Shown here one piece after another: positions 18,919 through 26,623 of a DNA stretch of 64,000 nucleotides. Positions within the stretch are counted from its first letter, which is position 1, and every line of letters starts with the position of its first letter. Made by a program: the position numbers and the translations under genes. The stretch comes from Nocardiopsis sp. CNT312 (GTDB taxonomy: Bacteria; Actinomycetota; Actinomycetes; Streptosporangiales; Streptosporangiaceae): contig NZ_AZXF01000014.1 in NCBI RefSeq assembly GCF_000515115.1, positions 1 through 64,000 on the forward strand, given 5' to 3'. The notes under the pieces are model-generated. The model saw only the letters and a program-made list of their open reading frames with translations. It was not told where the DNA came from and did no database searches.

Positions 18919-19403
18919 GTGCCTTCTTCCGTGGGGGATCAGAGGAATCAGGGTCTGTCGCGCGGGCGGGATCCGAGGGCAGTCTCACCGTGGCGGGAAG
19001 ACCGGACCGGAGCGCGGGGGCCGGGGGCAGCCCCTCCTGCAGTGTGGATTCCCCTGAGAAGACCGTTACTCACCCCTGGGACCGGAGTTTCGGTCGGGCA
19101 CGGTACACCGGGACGGCGAGGGCGTGACACACCGCTGCGGACCAAGCGCTATCAGTCGCGGCCGGGGTTCGCATTCAACGCGCTCTTCCATACCCTCTTC
19201 ACAATCCCCGCGAGTACCACGATCACCCTCATGCAAGCAGAGGTATTCATCAGCAAATTCTGAACCAGGAATCACATCTCCGCGCCAAGTAACATCATTC
19301 ACCTTTATAGCGCCACTGGAAGCTCAGCTCATGTGAGATGGACTCTCCTACCTGAAGTCCACGGAGCAGCTCCTTCCGAAGCGGGCACCAGCGACGCTGC
19401 AGT
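18919..19403. other. Gene-free interval (about 485 nt)
   Basis: It contains the promoter region of the TIGR04222 gene that ends at 17893. The part from about 19130 to 19330 is less G+C-rich. No coding frame of good quality was seen. Confidence 0.45.
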
Positions 19404-19547
19404 TCAACGGATTGGGCATGAGTGCAGCGCACAGAGCCACATGCCGTCCTCGCAGGGGTGGCAGGACAGCACCACGGGGTGCTCCGACCCGCGAAAAGGC
19501 GGCCACCAGTCCTGAAAGACGACACCGGTGTGGCCGCTTCCGGCCAC
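19404..19547 (-). CDS. Possible 47-residue cysteine-rich protein
   Basis: A short frame with good codon use starts at a GTG (19547) and ends at 19404. It contains FQDWWPPFRGSEHPVVLS and a C-x2-C-x7-C-x3-C pattern (CHPC, then C and C), which could bind zinc. The frame stays open further upstream to an ATG at 19667, but that stretch is made of two strong inverted repeats and is unlikely to be coding. The start codon lies inside the hairpin 19523-19554, so its translation would be affected by that structure. Family unknown; it may be real or a remnant. Confidence 0.3.
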   Translation of the reverse strand: MAGSGHTGVVFQDWWPPFRGSEHPVVLSCHPCEDGMWLCALHSCPIR

Positions 19548-19554
19548 ACCGGTG
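19523..19554. terminator. Perfect 14-bp hairpin with a 4-nt loop
   Basis: CACCGGTGTGGCCG (19523-19536) and its exact complement CGGCCACACCGGTG (19541-19554) flank the loop CTTC. It is one of two strong hairpins downstream of the leftward TIGR04222 gene that ends at 19686. A terminator is the simplest reading. Confidence 0.6.
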
Positions 19555-19594
19555 ATCCCCCCTTGGTTCCACCCACCCGTTTCACCCCCGCGGC

Positions 19595-19650
19595 CGAGGT
19601 TTGTCCCAGAGCGAAGACCAGCGTCGGCCTTCACTCTGGGACAAACCTCG
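19595..19650. repeat. 17-bp perfect inverted repeat, likely terminator
   Basis: CGAGGTTTGTCCCAGAG (19595-19611) is exactly complementary to CTCTGGGACAAACCTCG (19634-19650). The 22-nt interior can extend the stem further through GAAG/CTTC pairing. It starts 36 nt beyond the stop of the leftward gene at 19686. It could be a terminator or a mobile-element-like repeat; no second copy was found in the window. Confidence 0.6.
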
Positions 19651-19685
19651 ACCACACGACAGCACACCCCGGCCCCAGCCCAGGG

Positions 19686-20759
19686 TCACGCCCCGCCGCC
19701 CCCTCCGTCAGCGCCGCCACCGGAACCACCACCGCCGAACCCCCCGCCGGAGTTCCCGCCCTCGAACCAGGTACTGCTGTCGAAGCCCCCGCCACCCACA
19801 GGCCCCGCACCGGCACCCACACCAGCCCCGGCCGGCTCCGCACCGCCCTGACAGGCCCGTGCGAACCCGGCCAGGTCCTCCAGCCCGCACACCGGTGCGC
19901 CCCCGTCAGCCGCCCCGTCGCCGTGGGTGTACACCGGGTGGGCCACAGCCCCCGGCGCCCGCCGGGTGTACAGCCCGCGCAGGCCGGTGACCGCCACATG
20001 GCGCTGCGCCTGCCCGTGCGTCATGGTCTCCGCCGCCGGGTACCATCCGGTGGCCCGCACCAGCAGGTCCGCCCCCGCCCGGGTGTTGACCGTAGGACGC
20101 GCCCCACCAGTGAAAGCAAGGACGAGATAGGCCGCCACGGCCAGAAGGCCCAGGAACAGGCCGGCCACGACCACAGCCGGAGCCCACTCGAACCCGCTGA
20201 TGCCTGCGGCGATACCGGTGGTCGCTGCCCCCGCCGCGATCACGTAGACGGCCACGGTCCACCCCTGGAGGGCGGAGCGCCGCGCCAGTAGCTCGTCGAG
20301 TCCGGGGGCGTGGGCGATGAGCCCGCGCCCCACCAGCGACGACCGCACCGCGTCCATGGCGTCGCCTGCCGCGGTCCGGCGCACCAACTCACTACCCCGC
20401 GCGCCCGCACTGGCCTGGACGGTCTCGACGACGAATCGCTGAACGCCGTCCCGTTCCGTCCCTCCCGGAGCCAGGGGGTCGCTCAGGACGAAGAAACCCC
20501 TCCCGTCCTGGTCGCGGATGCGTCCGCCGAGGAAGGCACCCGTCACCGCCACCTCGGCTGCCCGCTCGCGCCCCCCGGCCAGGTAGCCCAGCTCCGCCGG
20601 GCTGAGGTCCCCCGGCTCCAGCGTGAACAACACCGGGGGGACCGCTCTCATCACGGATCTGTAGGCGGCGCTGTTGCGGATCACGGCGGCCAGGAGGAAG
20701 CCGCCGACGAGGAGTGCCGCGGCCAAGGCCACGGCCAGATAGACCGTGCTGTTGTCCAC
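19686..20759 (-). CDS. TIGR04222-domain membrane protein with glycine-rich tail
   Basis: A 357-residue paralogue of the 17893 gene. It has an N-terminal helix (about 5-27), the signature LSPAELGYLAGGRERAAEVA, a winged-helix-like region with GRGFFVLSDPL, paired helices (about 170-215), and TGGARPTVNTRAGADLL. The last 40 residues are an almost pure Gly/Ser tail with one FDSSTWFEGG island. The GTG at 20759 has GGAAAGG upstream. Function unknown. It sits just upstream of, and divergent from, the pilin gene, so a shared role with the pilus is possible but not shown. Confidence 0.78.
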   Translation of the reverse strand: MDNSTVYLAVALAAALLVGGFLLAAVIRNSAAYRSVMRAVPPVLFTLEPGDLSPAELGYLAGGRERAAEVAVTGAFLGGRIRDQDGRGFFVLSDPLAPGGTERDGVQRFVVETVQASAGARGSELVRRTAAGDAMDAVRSSLVGRGLIAHAPGLDELLARRSALQGWTVAVYVIAAGAATTGIAAGISGFEWAPAVVVAGLFLGLLAVAAYLVLAFTGGARPTVNTRAGADLLVRATGWYPAAETMTHGQAQRHVAVTGLRGLYTRRAPGAVAHPVYTHGDGAADGGAPVCGLEDLAGFARACQGGAEPAGAGVGAGAGPVGGGGFDSSTWFEGGNSGGGFGGGGSGGGADGGGGGA

Positions 20760-21327
20760 TGCGCTGCCTTTCCTATGGGGGGGTCGGGGGTCGGCTACCG
20801 GGAAACGGTCGCCCAGATGGTGATTCAACACCATACGGTGGGATTTCGCTGGACCCGACTTGGTTCGGTCCGGTCTGGCACTCTGTTCGTCCGGTGTCCG
20901 GCCAGCCCGTCCGGCGCCAGCCACATCCCCTGCGAGGACGGGGTTATCCACACCCGCCCATGGCGCGCATGGGGGTGTGCATGCGATCATGGTGACCCGT
21001 CGAGCACCCATCGTGACCCCCTGGGCGGAAGCAGCCGTGACCGAACCCCTCGGGTGTCCACTACCCGACCCAGGTGGACACGCGTCCCACCCGACACGGG
21101 GAACGCGGGCCAAGCGGACACGGATGCGGCCGGGCCAGCGGACGGCGATGGTGCGTGGCCACATTCGGCCAGGGGGAGAGCCAGAACCCTCGCGGATACT
21201 GGATAGTGGACCCCAACGGGGGTATACGCCCCCCGTGTGCCCCGACCGTCCTCCCAGCCCCGCGCCCCCGCGACGCGACCACGACGAAGCGCACTCACCC
21301 GACCTCCCCCACAAGGAGCCTGCGGAC
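20760..21327. other. Divergent promoter interval in front of the pilin gene (about 570 nt)
   Basis: No convincing gene. ACGGGGG (21216-21222) and CCCCCGT (21230-21236) form a 7-bp stem around TATACGC about 95 nt before the pilin start, a possible leader structure or terminator. The interval should carry promoters for the leftward TIGR04222 gene and the rightward pilin. Confidence 0.45.
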
Positions 21328-21558
21328 ATGAGCATCCTGACCAAGGCCCGCGCCTACCTCTCCCCGACCTCCGCCCACAAGAAGAACGACCAGGGCGCCA
21401 GCATCACCGAGTACGGTGCACTGCTGCTTCTGGTGGCCCTGATCGCTGGAACAATTCTCGCATCAGGAATCGACAATATCATCAGCGGAAGACTTGGGGG
21501 AGTCGTCATTAGCATCTTCAGTGGAACTGAACCTGCCCCAGAGTCCGAGGAAAGTTAA
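21328..21558 (+). CDS. flp: Flp/Fap-type major pilin
   Basis: A 76-residue prepilin. The leader (1-23) is basic and ends DQG; cleavage after G23 would leave ASITEYGALLLLVALIAGTI, with Glu at +5 and Tyr at +6 (E28, Y29), the class III Flp signature, followed by the single hydrophobic helix. A short exposed tail ends PESEES. AAGGAG stands 9 nt before the ATG. It should be polymerised by the TadA/B/C machine encoded at 10.4-13.5 kb, although 7.8 kb separate the two. A prepilin peptidase (TadV) is not in the window. Confidence 0.92.
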   Translation: MSILTKARAYLSPTSAHKKNDQGASITEYGALLLLVALIAGTILASGIDNIISGRLGGVVISIFSGTEPAPESEES

Positions 21559-21597
21559 GAGTAAGGATCAGAATAAATCTGAATCCAAATAAGACCA

Positions 21598-22647
21598 GTG
21601 AATTCGACCCACGGAAAACCTCGCCCGGGAATATTTAGAATAATACCCCTAGGCGCCCCCATTATATCGATAACGCTCATCACATCCGGCTGTGTAGCCT
21701 CCCCTGACGACACCAATCAGACAGAACACCCCCCAGGGGAAGAAACTAGTCCAACTGACCAGCACCCCACATCAAGTGGTTCCATACAAAACGAACCCTT
21801 AGCAAGAAGTCACACGTCATCTACAGAAATCGGAGACGACCTTCAGATCAATGTCATCTCCTTCGAGCGCCTCAAAAACGAAATACTCAGACTTCGCCTT
21901 GACATCAAAAATAGCTCTTCCGAGAACTTCCTTCTGCACGATGGACTTGCAGAAAACGGAGAGTTCTATACAAGCGGAGGTGTTACACTTATTGACACAG
22001 AGAATCAGAAACGCTATCTCAGTTACGATGAGAGCGACGGATCTTGCCTGTGCCAACCCCTGGAAAGCGAAATATCAAGTGGCTCCACTGAATCCATATG
22101 GGTAGCTTTCCCCGCCCCACCAAGCGACATCGAACAAATGACTGTCGTTACACCGCTCACGCCTCCAATGTTTGACATTCCTATCACTGATTCATCCGAG
22201 GAACTGGAGCACGGAGAGCTTGCTGAACCCGTCATCCTAGATCTCACCCTGATCTCTGATGACCTAGAAGACAATACAGGACGGACTGAGAATGAAGATG
22301 AAGTCAGCATCATCTTGTCCTCAGATGTACTTTTTTCAACAGGCAGCTCAGAGCTGACGCCTGAAGCCGAGAGCATTCTCGAACAGGTCGCTGTTGAGAT
22401 CAGCGATGCAAGTTCCACGCTAGTGAATGTGGATGGATACACTGACAACACTGGCAGCGACTCAATAAATGGTCCGCTATCACTTGAGCGAGCCGAGTCA
22501 GTTGAGTCAACCCTATCTAAACTAACCACCCGCGAAAATGTTTCCTTCGATATCGAAGGCCATGGAGCAGCCAACCCCATCGGAGATAACTCAACCGAAG
22601 AGGGACGAGAGAGGAATCGTCGAGTGACCATCACATTCGAAAAATAG
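21598..22647 (+). CDS. OmpA-domain lipoprotein with DGSC-x-C module
   Basis: A 349-residue probable lipoprotein: signal peptide 10-31, lipobox-like TSG followed by C32 (Thr at -3 is atypical). Residues about 85-200 form a module ending FDIPI with a DGSCLC motif (147-152), repeated in the next gene. Residues 236-349 are an OmpA C-terminal peptidoglycan-binding domain: DVLFSTGSSELTPEA, VDGYTDNTGS with the ligand-binding Asp, LSLERAESV and RNRRVTI with the conserved Arg. It could tie the pilus base to the cell wall. Base composition is far below the genome norm (27 G+C of 60 in 21841-21900) and codon 68 is the rare TTA, suggesting transfer or bldA-type control. The GTG start lacks a strong ribosome-binding site. 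Confidence 0.82.
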   Translation: MNSTHGKPRPGIFRIIPLGAPIISITLITSGCVASPDDTNQTEHPPGEETSPTDQHPTSSGSIQNEPLARSHTSSTEIGDDLQINVISFERLKNEILRLRLDIKNSSSENFLLHDGLAENGEFYTSGGVTLIDTENQKRYLSYDESDGSCLCQPLESEISSGSTESIWVAFPAPPSDIEQMTVVTPLTPPMFDIPITDSSEELEHGELAEPVILDLTLISDDLEDNTGRTENEDEVSIILSSDVLFSTGSSELTPEAESILEQVAVEISDASSTLVNVDGYTDNTGSDSINGPLSLERAESVESTLSKLTTRENVSFDIEGHGAANPIGDNSTEEGRERNRRVTITFEK

Positions 22648-22658
22648 AGGAGGTTCCA

Positions 22659-23183
22659 GTGAAGAGATCAGTGCCTAGAGTAGGAGCCCTCCTTCTAGCA
22701 TCCACCCTCTTTTTCAGTACATCATCGAGCACAGGGGCCTCAATGCACACACCAACCAAGCCCGGCCTCACCTCCCTTGGAGAAGCTCACGGAAACTCTG
22801 AAATATCATCTGGAATGAGTGCGCACATACATTCAGCAGAGAGAAACGGATCTGGAAAGCTCCTGTCTCTCACATGGAGCATTGAAAACGAGAGCGGCCG
22901 AGCGGATCTGATTACCTGGATCAGAAGCCGCCACTATACATACACCGGCCCGTACTACTCTGGAATTGCTCTCGTGGATGACAATTACAGACGCTTTCAC
23001 CCTCTTAGGGACAGCGATGGCTCTTGCGTATGCTCTGGAGCTACTTCCAGCAACTTCAAGTCGTACGTCCGCCTCAACGAACAAGCCACATACTGGTCTC
23101 TCTACTCCATCCCTGAGGACATTGAAACAGTGACGGTCGAAATCACCGGCTTTGAGCCGATCGAGGACATTCCCATCTCCTGA
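22659..23183 (+). CDS. Secreted protein with DGSC-x-C module
   Basis: A 174-residue protein with a signal peptide (about 1-28, VGALLLASTLFFS). The GTG start at 22659 follows GAGGAGG and lies 11 nt after the OmpA-domain gene. Its body matches the middle module of that neighbour: a hydrophobic strand region with IENESG, GIALVDDN, then SDGSCVC (119-125) and a C-terminal IPEDIETVTVEITGFEP ending DIPI. The two cysteines, two residues apart, are conserved in both genes and may form a disulfide or bind a ligand. It is probably a partner of the lipoprotein. Function unknown. It shares the same low G+C composition. Confidence 0.75.
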   Translation: MKRSVPRVGALLLASTLFFSTSSSTGASMHTPTKPGLTSLGEAHGNSEISSGMSAHIHSAERNGSGKLLSLTWSIENESGRADLITWIRSRHYTYTGPYYSGIALVDDNYRRFHPLRDSDGSCVCSGATSSNFKSYVRLNEQATYWSLYSIPEDIETVTVEITGFEPIEDIPIS

Positions 23184-23192
23184 GGCCCCCAC

Positions 23193-23894
23193 GTGACGAC
23201 TGGAGGCACCTTGCCCACCTCCCCCAGCCCGAGACTCGGGGACTCCCGTCGGCCGACCCCCACCAGGCCGTCGCGGAAGCCCGGCGACCGCACCAGGCCG
23301 CCGCGCGTGCGAAACCACCGGTCCCCCCTCCTCCGCCTCCTCGGTCGGCTGTGTCCCGCGCAGCGGTCCGACAGTGACAGCGGCGCGGCGTTCACCGAGA
23401 TCGCCGCTGTCACCATCCTCGTCGGCATGATCCTCCTGGCCGTCTACCAGTCCCAGGTGGCCCAGATCTTCAACAACGCCGTCCGGGAGATGGTCTGCCT
23501 GGTCGAAGGCCCCGAGTGCGGCGGCGAGACCTGGACGGAGGTCGAGCGCCCACCGGAGCCTGAGGCCTACGAGTGGAATGCCCTGAACTCCAACACCGCC
23601 GACAACCAGGGCATCGGCATGGCCATCGCCCACGGCTACGGTTGGTCGGACCAGGAGTGGAACTGTCTGGACGACCTGTGGACCAGCACCTCCAACTGGG
23701 ACCACACGCTCGTCGATCCCGACACCGGAGCGGTCGGCATCGTGGGCTTCGTCGCCGCCGACCACGGGGAGATGCCCGCCGGGTTCGCCGGGAGCGCTCG
23801 AACGCAGATCCACTGGGGTATCGACTACATCGACCAGACCTACGGGTCCCCCTGCGGCGCGTGGTCCCAGTGGCAGGCCACCCACACGTACTGA
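23193..23894 (+). CDS. Pilin-like anchor fused to a transglycosylase-type domain (catalytic Glu absent)
   Basis: A 233-residue protein, GTG start. Residues 1-60 are a Pro/Arg-rich cytoplasmic leader. DSG (62-64) then AAFTEIAAVTILVGMILLAV gives a prepilin-type cleavage site with Glu at +5 (E69) and a membrane helix. Residues about 135-233 match the SLT-like domain of actinobacterial lysozyme/aggregation-promoting-factor proteins: GWSDQEWNCLDDLW, TQIHWGIDYIDQTYGSPCGA and the final aromatic. In that family the catalytic Glu follows LWT-x as in LWT-x-ES; here the sequence is LWTSTSNW, so Thr166 replaces it. The protein is probably a wall-binding rather than wall-cutting pilus component. High G+C returns here, unlike the two preceding genes. 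Confidence 0.8.
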   Translation: MTTGGTLPTSPSPRLGDSRRPTPTRPSRKPGDRTRPPRVRNHRSPLLRLLGRLCPAQRSDSDSGAAFTEIAAVTILVGMILLAVYQSQVAQIFNNAVREMVCLVEGPECGGETWTEVERPPEPEAYEWNALNSNTADNQGIGMAIAHGYGWSDQEWNCLDDLWTSTSNWDHTLVDPDTGAVGIVGFVAADHGEMPAGFAGSARTQIHWGIDYIDQTYGSPCGAWSQWQATHTY

Positions 23895-23923
23895 CCGCTC
23901 CGGCACCGGGGGAGCACCGACAC

Positions 23924-24295
23924 TCAGGCCCCCGCGGGCAGACGGCTCCCACTCGCGAACCGTGGCGACCCGGCCACCCCGTCCGGCTCTGCTGGGACGG
24001 CGGCGAGCGGCCTGGCGCTGTACTCCCGCCACGGCTCCAGGAGGGGCTCGTCGATGTGCCGTCCCCCGACGGGCCCGCTCCGTGTCACCGCCAGGCAGGA
24101 CTGGGCCGCCTCCCCGAAGTACACGATGCATCCGGGGTGGCGAGCCTGGAGGGCGGCGGCCCGTGTGTGCTCACGCGCGGACTCGGCACGTCGGCCGCCG
24201 CTCAGGCGCTGCCGGGCCGCGCGGCGGGTCCGGCAGGAGGGGGCGCACAGGCCGGTCAGACCGGTTCGGTGAGCGGTCCGGCACTTGGAGTACAC
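23924..24295 (-). CDS. Unknown small protein, probably a degraded gene
   Basis: A 123-residue reading with good codon use, especially in the middle (ALQARHPGCIVYFGEAAQSC, then GGRHIDEPLLEPWREYSARP). The pattern of an Ala-rich helix followed by a HPG-x-IVYFG strand resembles small actinobacterial proteins that accompany Scr1/HATPase loci, such as the 62724 gene of this window (YRHRGWTVWHGDS). No proper ribosome-binding site precedes the GTG at 24295. The preceding gene (24348-24500) ends in an ATGA overlap with a different frame, so the true start may be the ATG at 24348 with a frameshift near 24300. Confidence 0.4.
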   Translation of the reverse strand: MYSKCRTAHRTGLTGLCAPSCRTRRAARQRLSGGRRAESAREHTRAAALQARHPGCIVYFGEAAQSCLAVTRSGPVGGRHIDEPLLEPWREYSARPLAAVPAEPDGVAGSPRFASGSRLPAGA

Positions 24296-24347
24296 CGAAT
24301 CCGCCGAACGTCTGCGGGCTCGCGGGGTGCGGGGATAGGGTGAGTCA

Positions 24348-24500
24348 TCAGAATCCTGGTCCTTTCTTGATCACGGCTATGAGGTAGGGGTTCAGGGGGT
24401 GGACGGTGTCGGGCATCACCGTCCACCCCCGTCTTCCCAGCTCACGCGCGATCGGTGGTCGGTCTCGGTCGTGGTGCGCGGAGCCGGTCAGCCGTTCCAC
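24348..24500 (-). CDS. Unknown 50-residue protein
   Basis: A short frame from a GTG (24500) to TGA (24348) with consistent coding character: ERLTGSAHHDRDRPPIAREL, then GWTVMPDTVHPLNPYLIAVI and a lysine-containing end. Its start overlaps the end of the upstream decayed frame, and its stop overlaps an ATG (ATGA), as in a tight operon. Family not recognised. It is probably part of a decayed cluster of small genes. Confidence 0.4.
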   Translation of the reverse strand: MERLTGSAHHDRDRPPIARELGRRGWTVMPDTVHPLNPYLIAVIKKGPGF

Positions 24501-24815
24501 TGGCTCCTGGCGGGGCCGAGGGCCAGGCAGAACCAGACGCTCCGGTCACGAGCGGTGTTCACCGGCACCAACAACGTTCCCGGAAGAGCACATCCAGCGC
24601 CACGTCGACGGACGGGTGAAGCGCCAGGATCCTCGAACACCTCTGCCCACCGGCGTACGTCGCGATCGTCGACGAAGCCGCTCTACGCCGGTTCCCAGGA
24701 GAACCGGCCATGAGGAAAGAGCAGCCACAGCGGTCCTGGAGAAGACCGTGCCGTGGTGGCTGGCCTCTGCCTCGGCGCGGCTGTCCGCGACTCCAAGCGC
24801 CCCGGTGCCGGGCAT
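24488..24815 (-). pseudogene. Frameshifted small gene
   Basis: From an ATG at 24815, preceded by GGAAGGGGAG, the minus strand reads sensibly up to about 24690 (SHHGTVFSRTAVAALSSWPV). Another frame then takes over with strong coding features to the TGA at 24488 (FVDDRDVRRWAEVFEDPG and VNTARDRSVWFCLALGPARS), but that frame has an in-frame TAG just before it and no start codon. A single frameshift near 24670-24700 would unite the two. I read this as a recently inactivated gene of unknown function. Confidence 0.4.
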
Positions 24816-24970
24816 CTCCCCTTCCCCGCCGCGGAGCGGACCGGCTTCCCTGCCACAGCCCTCTCCCCCACCGCCTCCTCACGCCGACCCACGGAGCCAC
24901 GGTGCCCGGCCCGTGTCCCCAACGGGGGCCGCGGCCGGGCACCGGCGTTCGAGGAGCTGACGCGCAGCCT

Positions 24971-25027
24971 TCAGACGCCCAGGATCCCCAGCGGCGGCAG
25001 CGCGTCGAGGATGCCGAGTGTTTCCAT
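24971..25027 (-). CDS. Possible 18-residue peptide ORF
   Basis: ATG at 25027, preceded by GGAAGGGAC, encodes METLGILDALPPLGILGV and stops at 24971. It lies between the terminator of the acyl-CoA ligase gene and the decayed genes. The peptide is hydrophobic with an LGIL-x-(4-5)-LGIL repeat. It could be a leader or microprotein, or a chance frame. Confidence 0.2.
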   Translation of the reverse strand: METLGILDALPPLGILGV

Positions 25028-25050
25028 GCCCAGCGTCCCTTCCAGCTGAG

Positions 25051-25076
25051 CGGGGTTCGCCGTGGGGCGAACCCCG
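25051..25076 (-). terminator. Terminator of the acyl-CoA ligase gene
   Basis: CGGGGTTCGCC (25051-25061) and GGCGAACCCCG (25066-25076) form a perfect 11-bp stem with a 4-nt loop, about 55 nt beyond the leftward stop at 25130. Confidence 0.75.
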
Positions 25077-25129
25077 GCGGTCGATTCCGTCGGGGGGCGA
25101 AGGCCGCCACCGACGTCCCCGGCCTCCCC

Positions 25130-26623
25130 TCAGTTTTCCTGGCCCGGGTCCACGGTGATGCTGCGTTTGAGGATCTTGCCGGTGGGGCCCTTGGGCAGCG
25201 CGTCGGTGGTCACCACCAGGCGGGGGTACTTGTAGGCCGCCACCCTGGCCTTGACGAAGTCGCGCAGTTCCTCCGGGGTGGCGTCCTCGCCGGGCTTGAA
25301 GGCGACCATCGCGCCGACCTCCTCGCCGAGTTCGGCGTGCGGCACGCCCACCACGGCGGCCTCGGCCACGGCGGGGTGCTCGTAGAGGACCTCCTCCACC
25401 TCCCGCGGGTAGACGTTGTAGCCGCCTCGGATGATCATGTCCTTCTTGCGGTCCACGATGAAGTAGAAGCCCTCCCCGTCCTTGCGGGCCAGGTCGCCGG
25501 TGTGGAACCAGCCGTCGCGGATCGCGCGGGCGGTCTCCTCGGGCCTGCCCCAGTAGCCCTTCATCACGTTGTGGCCCCGGACCGCGATCTCACCCACCTC
25601 GCCGGGCCCGAGATCCTCGCCCTCCAGGCCGACCAGGCGGAACTCCACCCCCTCGACGGGGGTGCCGATCGACCCGGGCCTCCGCTGGTCGGGGGTGTTG
25701 ATGGAGGCCAGCGGCGAGGTCTCCGACAGACCGTAGCCCTCCAGGACCACGCATCCGAAGGCCTCCTCGAAGGCGGACATGACCTCGACCGGCATGGCCG
25801 CGCCGCCGGAGACGCACAGGCGCAGCGGGGAGAGGTCGTAGCCGCCGCGCGCGGGGTGGTTGACCAGTGCCACGTACATGGTGGGCACGCCCTCGAACAC
25901 GGTGGCCCGGTCGCGCACCAGCACCTCCAGCGCGTCGGTGGGGTCGAAGCGCGGCAGCAGGGTGAGGCAGGCACCGACCGCGATCGCGGCGTTGAGCCCG
26001 GCGGTCTGGCCGAACACGTGGAACAGCGGCAGCCCGCCGAAAAGCACGTCCTCCTCGGTGAAGTCGAACATCCGCACCACGAGTTCGACGTTGCGGACGA
26101 GGTTGGCGTGGGTGAGTTCGGCGCCCTTGGGCTGCCCGGTGGTGCCGGAGGTGTACAGGATGACGGCGGTGTCCTCGTCGGCGCGCTCGGCCACGCCTTC
26201 CACCGGATCCGCCCCGGCCAGCAGCCCCGTGAACCCGGTGGGCTCGACCACCGTGCACGCGGTTCCGGCCCGTTCCGCGGCCGGTTCGGCCTCGTCCCGG
26301 AAGCCCTCCCAGACGAAGAGGGTCCCCGCGCCGGAGTCGCGCAGGTGGTACTCCACCTCGCGCCCCTTGAGCAGCGGGTTCATCGGCACCACGATCGCGC
26401 CGAGGCGCAGGGCGGCGTAGTACAGCACCGCGAAGTGCGGCACGTTCGGCAGCATGAGCGCCACCCGGTCGCCCGGCCGCACGCCCTGCCGGGTGAGCAG
26501 CCCGGCACCCTGTTCGGTGAGGGCGGCCAGCTGTGCGTAGGTCAGCACCGTGTCGTCGAGCTTGACCGCCGGCCGGCCGGCGTGCTCGGCGGCGGCGCGG
26601 GCGAGGTTCTGCGCGAGGTTCAT
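25130..26623 (-). CDS. Long-chain fatty-acid--CoA ligase (AMP-binding enzyme)
   Basis: A 497-residue member of the ANL superfamily. The P-loop motif TAVILYTSGTTGQPKGAELT lies at about 165-185, the GYGLSETSP (A5) motif near 300, HTGDLARKDGEGFYFIVDRKKDM (A7-A8) near 395-415 and the C-terminal GPTGKILKR with the catalytic lysine near 480. It activates a fatty or related carboxylic acid to the acyl adenylate and then the CoA thioester in the cytoplasm. Chain length cannot be read from sequence. ATG 26623 follows GGAAGG on the minus strand and begins MNLAQNLARAAAEHAGRPA, the normal N-terminus; a longer frame up to 27211 is not needed. It is single and divergent from the antiporter gene. Confidence 0.92.
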   Translation of the reverse strand: MNLAQNLARAAAEHAGRPAVKLDDTVLTYAQLAALTEQGAGLLTRQGVRPGDRVALMLPNVPHFAVLYYAALRLGAIVVPMNPLLKGREVEYHLRDSGAGTLFVWEGFRDEAEPAAERAGTACTVVEPTGFTGLLAGADPVEGVAERADEDTAVILYTSGTTGQPKGAELTHANLVRNVELVVRMFDFTEEDVLFGGLPLFHVFGQTAGLNAAIAVGACLTLLPRFDPTDALEVLVRDRATVFEGVPTMYVALVNHPARGGYDLSPLRLCVSGGAAMPVEVMSAFEEAFGCVVLEGYGLSETSPLASINTPDQRRPGSIGTPVEGVEFRLVGLEGEDLGPGEVGEIAVRGHNVMKGYWGRPEETARAIRDGWFHTGDLARKDGEGFYFIVDRKKDMIIRGGYNVYPREVEEVLYEHPAVAEAAVVGVPHAELGEEVGAMVAFKPGEDATPEELRDFVKARVAAYKYPRLVVTTDALPKGPTGKILKRSITVDPGQEN

